Position numbers and translations under genes: made by a program
Notes under the pieces: model-generated
What the model was told of the DNA's origin: nothing
The model's input: the letters and a program-made list of their open reading frames with translations, nothing else
Databases searched by the model: none
Assembly: GCA_023418705.1 (NCBI GenBank)
Contig: JAEZYZ010000313.1
Location: 1 to 14,420, forward strand
DNA: 14,420 nt
Source: Pseudomonadota bacterium
Lineage (GTDB): Bacteria; Myxococcota_A; Polyangia; Polyangiales; Polyangiaceae
Reading direction: 5' to 3'
Part shown: piece by piece, positions 1 to 6,860 of the stretch
How the letters are laid out: each line of letters opens with the position of its first letter
Position numbering within the stretch: position 1 is the stretch's first letter

Positions 1-594
1 GCCGCCCGCGGCGCGCCCGGGGAGCAAAAGACGCTGCGGCTCGAGCTCAAGCTGATGGCGGACGGGGGCCTGCTCGGCTTTCCCAACGTCGGCAAGAGCA
101 CCCTCGTCCGCGCCGTCAGCCGCGCGCGCCCCAAGGTCGCCGACTATCCCTTCACGACGCTCGAGCCGCACCTGGGCGTCGTCACCATCGGTGACCACAA
201 GAGCGGCCTCGGCAAGAGCTTCGTGCTCGCCGACATCCCGGGGCTCATCCCCGGCGCCAGCGAGGGCGTCGGCCTCGGGCTGCGCTTTCTGCGCCACCTC
301 GACCGGACCCGCGTGCTGCTGCACCTGGTCACCTTCACCGGCGAGGAGGGCCGCTCACCCATCGATGACTACCACGCGATCCGCCGCGAGCTGCAGAGCT
401 ACAGCCCCGACCTGGCCGCGCGCCCAGAGGTGGTCGCCATGACCAAATCCGACCTGCCCGAGGTGCAGGAGGCCTACGTCGACGCCAAGGCGCGCTTCGC
501 CGAGCTCGGCATCGAGCTGCGCTTGATCAGCGCCGCCACCCACCAGGGCCTCGACGACCTGATGTACGAGCTCGGCGAGCACCTGATGATTTGA
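1..594 (+). CDS. obg: GTPase Obg/CgtA, C-terminal part (5' end outside window)
   Basis: The frame is open from the first base, so the gene begins upstream; 197 residues are visible. Obg is a ribosome-associated GTPase acting in 50S subunit assembly and stress/cell-cycle control (family knowledge). The start of the visible part (residues 1-20, ending LRLELKLMAD) is the last strand of the glycine-rich Obg fold. The G domain follows: G1 GFPNVGKST (residues 26-34), switch I DYPFTT, G3 ADIPGLIPGASEG, G4 TKSD in place of the usual NKxD, and G5 SAATHQG. The protein stops directly after the G domain, so the optional OCT extension of some Obg proteins is absent. The internal ATG at 55 is not the start, because it falls inside the conserved LMADGGL strand. 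It converges with the minus-strand gene at 711-1079. Identification is secure. Confidence 0.96.
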   Translation, partial: AARGAPGEQKTLRLELKLMADGGLLGFPNVGKSTLVRAVSRARPKVADYPFTTLEPHLGVVTIGDHKSGLGKSFVLADIPGLIPGASEGVGLGLRFLRHLDRTRVLLHLVTFTGEEGRSPIDDYHAIRRELQSYSPDLAARPEVVAMTKSDLPEVQEAYVDAKARFAELGIELRLISAATHQGLDDLMYELGEHLMI

Positions 595-710
595 CGGTGC
601 TCGCCCGCGGGGACGGGCCCTTCACGCCTGCACTCACCCGGGCGCACCGCCACGCGCAGGCCGCGCTCCCCCTGCCCTTCGGCCGTCAGGTGGGCCGCGC
701 CCCCTCGGGC

Positions 711-1079
711 CTACGAACCGAGCACCAGACGCGCCGTCACGGCGCCGATCGTGAACACGCTCAGGCCCGCCATGGCACGCGCCACCAGGCGCCGGTAGGT
801 GCTGCGGCGCGCGAGCTGAGCGGCGGTCAGAACGGTCGGCTCGGGCTCGCCGAAGACGAGCGCGTCCTCCAGCGCCAGCTCGTGATCCGGACCGGGCGCC
901 AGCTCGTCGGTGTACGAGAAGAAGCGCAGCTCGGCCTCATCCTCCCAATCCTGGGCTGCGCCGAGCGGCGCGGCGCTCGGCGTCTTGCTGGTGCGCTGAC
1001 GGCGGTTCGGGTGCTTTCTCGCTCCCCCACTGCCGGCCCTCCTCTTTCCAGACGACCGGCGCTGCGACTTGCTTGCCAT
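711..1079 (-). CDS. hypothetical protein with basic N-terminus and C-terminal hydrophobic segment
   Basis: This is a 122-residue protein that I do not recognise. Residues 1-35 are strongly basic (Lys/Arg/Ser-rich, SQRRSSGKRRAG). Residues 44-80 are acidic and aromatic (DWEDEAELRFFSYTDEL). Residues about 100-121 are hydrophobic (MAGLSVFTIGAVTARLVLG) and could be a single tail-anchor membrane helix. The ATG at 1079 has AAGGGG just upstream (short spacing). A 199-residue frame on the plus strand covers the same DNA, but its Arg/Ala-rich composition and lack of any motif make it a GC-shadow. The minus-strand reading has a structured charge and hydrophobicity pattern, so I prefer it. No function is proposed. 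Confidence 0.6.
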   Translation of the reverse strand: MASKSQRRSSGKRRAGSGGARKHPNRRQRTSKTPSAAPLGAAQDWEDEAELRFFSYTDELAPGPDHELALEDALVFGEPEPTVLTAAQLARRSTYRRLVARAMAGLSVFTIGAVTARLVLGS

Positions 1080-1116
1080 TGCCCCTTGGGACCGTTCAGG
1101 GCGGTGTTCGTTGGGT

Positions 1117-1144
1117 GCCGAATCTCCGCCAGCGAAAATTCGGC
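1117..1144. promoter_or_regulatory. inverted repeat upstream of the small hypothetical gene
   Basis: GCCGAAT (1117-1123) and ATTCGGC (1138-1144) are a perfect 7-bp inverted repeat with a 14-bp spacer. It sits 38 bp upstream of the minus-strand start at 1079 and about 80 bp after the stop of the lipoprotein gene. It could be an operator for the small gene or the stem of a weak terminator for the lipoprotein gene. No T-run follows on the minus strand, which favours an operator-type site. This is pattern only. Confidence 0.3.
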
Positions 1145-1222
1145 CCGCGCGGCGGCGCTGCGCACTCGAGGCACCAACCTGCGCTGCTGACCGCAGGGGT
1201 AAGACGTCGTCCGTCGTCGCCC

Positions 1223-3673
1223 TCAGCGGCCGAGCCGATCCTTGCTGAGCGGGCCAAACTCCCAGACCACGGGTGAGCGCGGGCCATAGTCGACGCGGAG
1301 CGCCTGCCCGGCCTGCGCGGCCTCCCAGCTCGCGCGCGGCAGCACGAAGCGAACGCGGTACAGATCACCGCCCGGATGCTCGCTTCGGCGCGTCCGCTCG
1401 TCACCCACCGAGAGCACGAGCTGTCTGGCACGCGCGTCGAAGTAGCGGTCGCTCCGGAGCGTGATCTCGACGCTGCCGTCGGCGCGGCGCGCGACGCGCT
1501 CGACCAGGTTGCCGGTGGTGATGCGCTCGGGAGTGAAGCTCTCGGCAGCGGACGTCGCCGCCGCGCCGAGCCGGACCGCCCCGGAGCGAGCGCGCAACAG
1601 GGCCACCGGCGGTGGCGGGGTCGTCGCCAGCGTGGCGCGAATGTTGGCCACGAACACCCCGAAGCCCGACGGCACCGGCGTGTCGAAGACCAGGCGCACC
1701 GCACGCACCGCGCCGAGATCCGCCCCGGTGAACATCGCGAGCGGGATACGCGCCGTCGGCAGCGTCGTCCCGCCGCGCGGCGGCGCCCCGAGCGTGAGGA
1801 ACGGATCGATGGACACCGAGCTCGACCGCGTGTCGTCGGCGTTCACGAGCTCGACCCGGAAAGAGACGACCGTGGGATCTTCGATGCTCCCGCCAGCGCG
1901 ATTGGCGCGCAGATCGAGGAAGTCGTAGCTCGTCAGATCGAAGCCGCTGCCTGCCGGCGCCCAGTTCGACTGAAAGTAGGTGGAAGCGCTCGCGACGATG
2001 TCGTCGATGAACGCGCCACGATGGGACGGGTCGTGCGGGGAAATGGTGAAATGTTGGACGCCGATCGCCCCCCCGGTCTCGTTCGCAAGCCCGTACGAGC
2101 TCGTGCCGGCCGGGGCCGTGAAGTCCTCGAGCACCAGGCTCTCGGCGGTGTCACCGCCCGGGTGATACCCCCGGTCGATGCGTTCTTCGACCGGCAGGGG
2201 AAACGCCGGATCGAACAGGACATTGTCCGACGGGTCGCGATCGGCGCCGACGTTCGCCGTGAAGAAGGTGACCGCCGCCAAACGACCGACCTCTCGCTGC
2301 GCGGGTGAGCCGAACTCCGATGGGTCGAAGAGCGGCTCGTGGTTGAGGCAGCCCTGGATCCCCCCGCTGTTGGCGTCGGCGATCTGCCACTCGCTGTTGT
2401 AGTAGTTATGGTTGGTGCCCCACACATGATAAAAGGATTTGAAGAACGCGCCCGGCTCTGCTGCGTTCAGCATCCGATCGAAGACACGAACGCCGGGCAG
2501 CTGCGGAAGATCCCAGTCGCACGCGGGCAAGATCACGTTCCACGCCGTGTCGCTGGCGTTGAACAGCTGCCCGTCCACCGGCTCGTCCGTCGGCCCGATC
2601 TCGAAGATCCCACGAAACGTCACGGGGCTCTGGATCAGCGTCGGCCACGGGCTGCCCGCGCGCCGGTACTCGTTGTAGGCGAAGCGCACGCCCTCGCCCC
2701 CGCGTGAGTGCCCGAACAGGCCAACCTGGCCGAAATCGATGCGGCCCTCGAGATCCACCCCGAGATCGACCGGCGTCGCCTCGACACCCGCGTCCCACGC
2801 GCTCAGCCGTTCGAGGTGACGCAGCAACAGGCGCCCGCGAGGGGCGATCACGAACTCATCCCCGGAGATCGCCGGGGCGCCGTTGATCCCACGGTTGGTG
2901 TTGATCGACACGACGAAGTAGCCCCGCTCCGCGAGATCCGTCGCGATGTAGTCGTAGCCGCGGTGATTGGGGACCACCGTGTAACCTTCCGGGCACGTAC
3001 CCGTCAGCCGATACTGGTTGTTGTCGTCGATGCGCGGGTCGTCCCCCGTGCCGCACGTCGGGTGGTTGCCGTGCAGGAACATCAAGAGCGGGTACTGGCG
3101 TCCCGTCTCCAGCGTCTCCGGGCGATAGAACGACGCCCACAGCTCGACGTCGAAATCGGGGCTCACCATCGGATCCCGCAGCGCGGGCAGCTTGTATTCG
3201 GTGACGACGGCACCCCCGCTCGGCGGAGGCAGGTCGCTCGACACCGACTCCAACACCGGCTGGATGCCAGGGCTCGGGATCGAAGCGCACCACCCGAAGG
3301 TTCGCTCTTCGGACGGGGGGATGGCCTGGTTCTGGGGCATCGCCGTCACCGTCACCAGGCCCGTATTCCCGCCGAACGCGCCGTCCCAGGTGGCGAACGT
3401 CGTGCTCGCCCCCAAGTCGACCTCCACGCTCCAGGTCCCGGTCGTCGCGCTGGGGTGCTCGTTGCGAACGACGATCCGCGCGCAGTAGCCCTGACCCCAC
3501 TCGGAATCGAGCACCAAATCCGCGCCGATCCCGTTCGGCCCTTCCAACGCCGCGCGCGATGTCCCGGTGCGCTCCGCCGGGCCGGTGTCGCTCGGAGCGT
3601 CACTGCAACCAGACACCTGAAGCAGGGCAGCGGCCCCAACACACACCGCCGCGAAGGTCCTCGAGCTCGTCAT
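1223..3673 (-). CDS. secreted lipoprotein: CBM2-like module, alpha/beta hydrolase, jelly-roll-like domain
   Basis: This is an 816-residue protein with a lipoprotein signal peptide (hydrophobic 7-19, lipobox VSGC with Cys23). Residues about 48-132 resemble a family 2 carbohydrate-binding module: Cys64 and Cys129 near the two ends, Trp59/81/96/128, and a GTWSVEVDLG...ATWDG pattern. Residues about 155-475 form an alpha/beta hydrolase: oxyanion segment FLHGNH (199-204), nucleophile elbow GHSRGG with Ser323, probable acid Asp386 in PACDWD, and probable His422 in GTNHNYY. Residues about 510-682 look like a beta-sandwich carbohydrate-binding domain (LVLEDFTAP...LTSYDFLDLRA). The last 120 residues are unassigned. 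The likely role is a surface-anchored esterase acting on plant or microbial polysaccharide esters, or on polyester; the substrate is not determinable here. The ATG has GGAGG 7 nt upstream. It is divergent from the NADAR gene. Confidence 0.88.
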   Translation of the reverse strand: MTSSRTFAAVCVGAAALLQVSGCSDAPSDTGPAERTGTSRAALEGPNGIGADLVLDSEWGQGYCARIVVRNEHPSATTGTWSVEVDLGASTTFATWDGAFGGNTGLVTVTAMPQNQAIPPSEERTFGWCASIPSPGIQPVLESVSSDLPPPSGGAVVTEYKLPALRDPMVSPDFDVELWASFYRPETLETGRQYPLLMFLHGNHPTCGTGDDPRIDDNNQYRLTGTCPEGYTVVPNHRGYDYIATDLAERGYFVVSINTNRGINGAPAISGDEFVIAPRGRLLLRHLERLSAWDAGVEATPVDLGVDLEGRIDFGQVGLFGHSRGGEGVRFAYNEYRRAGSPWPTLIQSPVTFRGIFEIGPTDEPVDGQLFNASDTAWNVILPACDWDLPQLPGVRVFDRMLNAAEPGAFFKSFYHVWGTNHNYYNSEWQIADANSGGIQGCLNHEPLFDPSEFGSPAQREVGRLAAVTFFTANVGADRDPSDNVLFDPAFPLPVEERIDRGYHPGGDTAESLVLEDFTAPAGTSSYGLANETGGAIGVQHFTISPHDPSHRGAFIDDIVASASTYFQSNWAPAGSGFDLTSYDFLDLRANRAGGSIEDPTVVSFRVELVNADDTRSSSVSIDPFLTLGAPPRGGTTLPTARIPLAMFTGADLGAVRAVRLVFDTPVPSGFGVFVANIRATLATTPPPPVALLRARSGAVRLGAAATSAAESFTPERITTGNLVERVARRADGSVEITLRSDRYFDARARQLVLSVGDERTRRSEHPGGDLYRVRFVLPRASWEAAQAGQALRVDYGPRSPVVWEFGPLSKDRLGR

Positions 3674-3777
3674 CGCCTATCCTCCGTTCCTACCGAGGCT
3701 TAGAGCGCTGACCGCCGCACTTCTTCGCTAGAGCACCTAAGTTCGGCTGGCCGGGATAGACTTGGAGCACCCTGTCC
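3674..3777. promoter_or_regulatory. divergent intergenic region between lipoprotein hydrolase and NADAR genes
   Basis: This 104-bp gap must hold the start signals of both divergent genes. Visible elements are the GGAGG ribosome binding site of the minus-strand gene (complement of about 3681-3685) and a GGAG (3764-3767) ahead of the plus-strand NADAR gene. CGCTAGAGCACC at 3726-3737 is identical to the end of the structured repeat beside rplI, on the opposite strand. No convincing -35/-10 pair was found by eye. Confidence 0.4.
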
Positions 3778-4329
3778 CTGCCGCCGCACGACCTGACGTC
3801 ACTGCAGAGCGCCGTCCGCTCCGGCGCCCGCCCGAAGTTCCTCTTCTTCTGGGGCCACACCCCCCGCGCGCCTGGCCGCATCGGGCCGGAATGCCTCAGC
3901 CAATGGTACCCGGCTCCCTTCGAGCTCCAAGGCCTCCGGTTTCCGACCGCCGAACACTACATGATGCACCGCAAAGCGCTGCTGTTCGCCGATCGGGATC
4001 TCGCCGAGCAGATCCTGCGTGCACCGAGTCCAGGAGCTGCCAAATCCCTTGGCCGCTCCGTGCGCGGGTTCGTCGAGGCGCTCTGGACACGCCACCGCCG
4101 CGACATCGTGACAGACGGCAATCTGGCGAAGTTCTCGCAGTCAACCAAGCTGCGGGAGTACCTCGCCACGACCCGGCGCCGCGTCCTCGTCGAGGCGAGC
4201 CCGCTCGACCGCGTCTGGGGTATCGGGCTCGCCGCCGATGACGAAGGCGCCAAAGATCCCCTCAAGTGGCGCGGCCTGAACCTCCTCGGCTTCGCCTTGA
4301 TGGATGTTCGCGATCGCCTGGCTGAGTAG
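3778..4329 (+). CDS. NADAR family (YbiA-like) protein with apparent CTG start
   Basis: NADAR proteins include YbiA-type N-glycosidases that act on reactive riboflavin-pathway intermediates, and homologues tied to NAD/ADP-ribose metabolism (family knowledge). About 183 residues are visible. Motifs are FLFFWGHTPR (22-30), PTAEHYMMHRKALLF (56-70), GNLAKFSQSTKLREYL, VLVEASPLDRVWGIGL (Glu139, Asp144, Trp147) and WRGLNLLGFALMDVR near the end, so the whole domain is present. Homology begins well before the first in-frame ATG (3961), so that ATG cannot be the start. The frame opens after a TAG at 3757-3759 and contains no ATG, GTG or TTG before the domain. CTG codons at 3772 and 3778 follow GGAG (3764-3767) by 4 and 10 nt. 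I chose 3778; 3772 is nearly as good, and a sequence error or upstream frameshift is the alternative. Confidence 0.85.
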   Translation: MPPHDLTSLQSAVRSGARPKFLFFWGHTPRAPGRIGPECLSQWYPAPFELQGLRFPTAEHYMMHRKALLFADRDLAEQILRAPSPGAAKSLGRSVRGFVEALWTRHRRDIVTDGNLAKFSQSTKLREYLATTRRRVLVEASPLDRVWGIGLAADDEGAKDPLKWRGLNLLGFALMDVRDRLAE

Positions 4330-4346
4330 CGCTGGCTGAGTCGAGG

Positions 4347-4389
4347 CACCGGCACACCGCGCCGGCACCGCGCGGCACGCGCGCCGGTG
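4347..4389 (+). terminator. possible GC-rich hairpin after NADAR gene
   Basis: The outer arms CACCGGC (4347-4353) and GCCGGTG (4383-4389) pair over 7 bp, and inside them CCGCGC (4357-4362) pairs with GCGCGG (4370-4375). It starts 17 bp after the NADAR stop codon. No T-run follows, so it is at best a weak or Rho-assisted terminator. The rest of 4330-4495 shows nothing else recognisable. Confidence 0.3.
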
Positions 4390-4495
4390 TGGCGGGCCTG
4401 CGAGTCCCTTATTGACCGGCCGGGTCGAACGCCGACAGCGCGGGATCCGGCGAGCGGTGACCGACGAGGCCAGAGCGCCCAACGGGAGGCCATCC

Positions 4496-4605
4496 AGAGC
4501 CCCGATCCGCGAGCAAAGCTGAGGGTTTCCCGAGGAAGCGGGGCCCACCCAAAGCAGGGGCCCCGATTCCTCGGGGCGCTCGGCTGGCACACTGATCGGT
4601 GCTCT
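4496..4605 (-). repeat. structured repeat element, copy A (downstream of glsB-like gene)
   Basis: The ends are AGAGCCCCGATC (4496-4507) and GATCGGTGCTCT (4594-4605), which pair 11 of 12. Inside, the strands CGNGAGCAAA and TGAGGG on the left and CTGGCA on the right are the same as in copy B (6861-6938). The element encloses a long hairpin: CCCGAGGAA (4529-4537) with TTCCTCGGG (4567-4575), one G/A mismatch, then CGGGGCCC (4539-4546) with GGGCCCCG (4558-4565), and an 11-nt loop. It lies 24 bp after the stop codon of the minus-strand gene at 4630, and the CTAG end faces that gene. The strand assignment follows the host gene and is inference. It may be a 3'-UTR RNA element, a terminator-like structure or a MITE-like repeat. 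Confidence 0.75.
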
Positions 4606-4629
4606 AGTTGGCCTTCTCGAGTGGCGCGC

Positions 4630-4899
4630 TCACACGGCGGGATGGCCCGTACGCCGGTTGATCGCGATGTAGATGCCCAACAGCACCAGCGCGCCAAGCA
4701 GGCTGCCGATCAGCCCCGCCGGCTCGAAGCGTTCGACCGGCGTGCGCGTGAACAGCTTGATGACGAAGCCGCCGAGAAAGGATCCAGCGATCCCCAGCAG
4801 CGTGGTCTTGAGCAGACCCATGTGCTGGCGCCCCGGCATGATGGCTCGCGCCAGAAGACCGGCGATGAACCCGACCACGATGAATAACAAGATGCTCAT
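4630..4899 (-). CDS. GlsB/YeaQ/YmgE-type small membrane protein
   Basis: This is an 89-residue, very hydrophobic protein with three predicted membrane helices (about 2-20, 30-49, 60-80). It carries the family pattern of an N-terminal FIAGLLARAIMPG, a central Gly-rich GIAGSFLGGF and a third helix GLIGSLLGALVLLGIY. The family is also called transglycosylase-associated protein and is often stress-induced; its biochemical role is unknown. The ATG at 4899 is preferred because homologues begin right before the first helix. A GTG at 4938 would add 13 residues with no family counterpart. Neither start has a clear ribosome binding site. The gene lies 165 bp downstream of dnaB on the same strand and is followed by structured repeat copy A. 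Confidence 0.85.
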   Translation of the reverse strand: MSILLFIVVGFIAGLLARAIMPGRQHMGLLKTTLLGIAGSFLGGFVIKLFTRTPVERFEPAGLIGSLLGALVLLGIYIAINRRTGHPAV

Positions 4900-4942
4900 G
4901 CCAGCCAGGGAAGCAATGTTCGCACCCGGCGCACCCACGTCT

Positions 4943-4998
4943 GGCCGCTCGGAAGGATCACCGCGGCCGACGGCGTCACGTTTCGAGCGGCCGCTCGG
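4943..4998. promoter_or_regulatory. repeated GGCCGCTCGG sites and palindrome upstream of glsB-like gene
   Basis: GGCCGCTCGG occurs at 4943-4952 and again at 4989-4998. The second copy is part of the perfect 14-bp palindrome CGAGCGGCCGCTCG (4984-4997). Both lie in the 165-bp gap upstream of the membrane-protein gene. A dimeric regulator site is possible, but such GC-only palindromes also arise by chance in DNA of this composition. Confidence 0.25.
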
Positions 4999-5064
4999 CA
5001 GTCCGCCGCAGGCGTCGCTCGGGTCTTCGCCGTCCGGAGCTGCGACGCTGCCGGTCGCCGTGCC

Positions 5065-6579
5065 TCAGCCCCCCCCGGCGTCGAACCCGTCCATCTCGTC
5101 GAAGTCGTAGGCGTCGGGGGCGAGGTTGTCGAAGCGGGTGAACTCAGCCGTGAACTTGGTGCGGACGCTGCCGGTGGGGCCGTTGCGCTGCTTGGCGATG
5201 ATCACTTCGGCGATGCCTTTGTCGGGGCTGTCCTTGAAGTAGTACTCGTCGCGGTAGATGAAGAAGATGGCGTCGGCGTCTTGCTCGATGGCGCCGGATT
5301 CGCGCAAATCGCTGAGCTGGGGGCGCTTGTCCTTGCTGGTGCGGGTCTCGACGGAGCGGTTGAGCTGGCTCAGCGCCATGACCGGCACCTGCATCTCCTT
5401 GGCGAGCTGCTTGAGACCGCGGGACAGCTCGCTGATCTCCTGCTCCCGGCTGCCGGCGTCGCGGCGGCCTTGCATGAGCTGGAGGTAGTCGATCACGACC
5501 AGACCGAGCTTCTCCGCGGGCGGCGCGCCGTCTTCGGTCGTGCGCTTCAGCTCCGCCTGCAAGCGGCGAATTTTCGCGCGGAGCTCGAGCAGCGTGAGCG
5601 CTGGGGTGTCGTCGAGCCAAATCGGCAGGCGGCCGAGCCGCGCGGCCGAGTCGGTCAGCTTGTTCCAGTCTTCCCGGCGAATGTCGCCGCTGCGGATGCG
5701 TGAGACGTCGACCCGCGCCTCGCCTGCGAGCATACGGGAGGCGAGCTGCTCGCGCGGCATTTCCAGGCTGAAGAAGGCGACGCCGAACCCGGGCTCTTCC
5801 GCCGCCGGCTCGCTGAAAGGGTCGGCCCCCTCCGGCAGCTCCACCCGTCGCGGTTTGGCGACGTTGACCGCCAGGTTCAAGACGAACGCCGTCTTGCCCA
5901 TGCCGGGGCGGCCGGCCACGATGTACAAGTCGCCCGCGTGCATGCCGGCGATGCGCCGATCCAGCTCCGTGAAGCCGGTCGGCACACCGGTGATGCCGCC
6001 GCCGCGCTTGGCGGCTTCGGTCAGGATCTTGAAGGCGCCATGGATGGCGTCCTTGACCGGGACGATGGTCGAGCCTTCGGGGATGCGGGCGATGTCGAAG
6101 ACGGCCTGCTCGGCGCGATCGATGAACGGCTGCGCCTCCCCCGCCTCGCTGTAGCCCTCCGCGGCGAAGCGCTGGCAGGTCGCGATCAGCTGGCGGAGCC
6201 GCCACTTCTCTCGGATGACCTTGGCGTGGGCGCGGACGTGCGCCACCGCCGGGGTCGCGTCCGTGAGCTGCGCAATGTACGGCGTGCCGCCCACCTGCTG
6301 CAGCCGCTCGCGATCGCGCAGCCAGCCGGCCACCGAGATGATGTCGACCACCCCGCCGTTGCTGTGCAGGTCGAGCACCGCCTCGAAGATGCGCCGGTTG
6401 GCGTCGGAGTAGAAATGCTCCGGACGCAGGATCTCCTGCACGTCATCGAAGGCCTCCGAGCTGAGCAGCACCGAGCTGAGCACGGCGCCCTCGGCGTCGA
6501 GATCGTGCGGCGGCACGCGGCCCGGCAGCGGTTTGAGCTCGATCTCTCGCTCGTCGCGGCGGTGCTCCCTCGCCAGCAT
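5065..6579 (-). CDS. dnaB: replicative DNA helicase DnaB
   Basis: DnaB is the hexameric ATP-dependent helicase at the replication fork. With the start at 6579 the protein has 504 residues. The N-terminal primase-interacting domain begins PPHDLDAEGAVLSSVLL. Walker A GRPGMGKTAF is at about 223-232, the FSLEM motif at 270-274, Walker B LVVIDYLQLM at 360-369, and the DLRESGAIEQDADAIFF motif at 424-440. An extra, acidic Pro-rich stretch (about 240-266) separates Walker A from FSLEM. The ATG at 6579 (MLAREHRR) is chosen because GGAGGGAAGG lies just upstream and the family N-terminus follows; an open frame continues to 6687 but has no homology-like content. It ends in an acidic/Gly tail (DEMDGFDAGGG). 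It is separated from the ribosomal protein cluster by a terminator. Confidence 0.97.
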   Translation of the reverse strand: MLAREHRRDEREIELKPLPGRVPPHDLDAEGAVLSSVLLSSEAFDDVQEILRPEHFYSDANRRIFEAVLDLHSNGGVVDIISVAGWLRDRERLQQVGGTPYIAQLTDATPAVAHVRAHAKVIREKWRLRQLIATCQRFAAEGYSEAGEAQPFIDRAEQAVFDIARIPEGSTIVPVKDAIHGAFKILTEAAKRGGGITGVPTGFTELDRRIAGMHAGDLYIVAGRPGMGKTAFVLNLAVNVAKPRRVELPEGADPFSEPAAEEPGFGVAFFSLEMPREQLASRMLAGEARVDVSRIRSGDIRREDWNKLTDSAARLGRLPIWLDDTPALTLLELRAKIRRLQAELKRTTEDGAPPAEKLGLVVIDYLQLMQGRRDAGSREQEISELSRGLKQLAKEMQVPVMALSQLNRSVETRTSKDKRPQLSDLRESGAIEQDADAIFFIYRDEYYFKDSPDKGIAEVIIAKQRNGPTGSVRTKFTAEFTRFDNLAPDAYDFDEMDGFDAGGG

Positions 6580-6715
6580 GCTCAACCTTCCCTCCGCGAG
6601 CCTGACCCGCGGGCGCCGCGATCGCCAGTCGAGCTGGGACGAACAATGTCCGACCCGCGAAAGCCCCGGCTGGGCCCGGCAGGGCACGCTGGGTTGTCCC
6701 AGGGTTTTTCAGAGA

Positions 6716-6736
6716 CCATCCACATGCTTGTCCACA
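6716..6736 (+). promoter_or_regulatory. two DnaA-box-like sites in the dnaB leader
   Basis: TTGTCCACA (6728-6736) differs from TTATCCACA at one position and equals the preferred box of several high-GC bacteria. CCATCCACA (6716-6724) matches 7 of 9 in the same direction, with start-to-start spacing of 12 bp. They lie about 140-157 bp upstream of the dnaB start, between it and the rplI terminator, where DnaA could regulate dnaB transcription. Function is inferred from sequence similarity and place only. Confidence 0.4.
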
Positions 6737-6745
6737 GGTTGCCCA

Positions 6746-6790
6746 AAACACGACACCCCGGCTGCCGTGTGGCAACCGGGGTGTTCGTTT
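6746..6790 (-). terminator. strong hairpin terminator after the rplI cluster
   Basis: ACACCCCGG (6753-6761) pairs with CCGGGGTGT (6776-6784). After one mismatch, TGCC (6763-6766) pairs with GGCA (6771-6774) around a GTGT loop. Outside the stem, AAAC and GA on the left can pair with TCGTTT on the right with a 2-nt bulge. On the minus strand the 3' flank reads CGTGTTTTGG, a short T-rich tail. This fits a Rho-independent terminator for the minus-strand prs-to-rplI transcription unit, placed about 160 bp after the rplI stop. Confidence 0.75.
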
Positions 6791-6860
6791 CGGGTCGACT
6801 CTGAACGATGCGCGGCCCGGTTGTCAATCCCCGGGCGGCGCGCTGAGAATGAGACCACCC

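Noticed and set aside
595..710. Terminator between obg and the convergent small gene
   Set aside because: Only a short GCCCG/CGGGC stem close to the stop codon and no T-run; too weak to call.
591..1190. 199-residue plus-strand frame downstream of obg
   Set aside because: It overlaps the obg stop and lies opposite the small hypothetical gene; Arg-rich composition with no motif. The minus-strand reading is more protein-like.
2708..3703. 331-residue open frame on the plus strand opposite the lipoprotein hydrolase
   Set aside because: Arg/Ala-rich shadow; the opposite frame has a signal peptide, domains and a good ribosome binding site.
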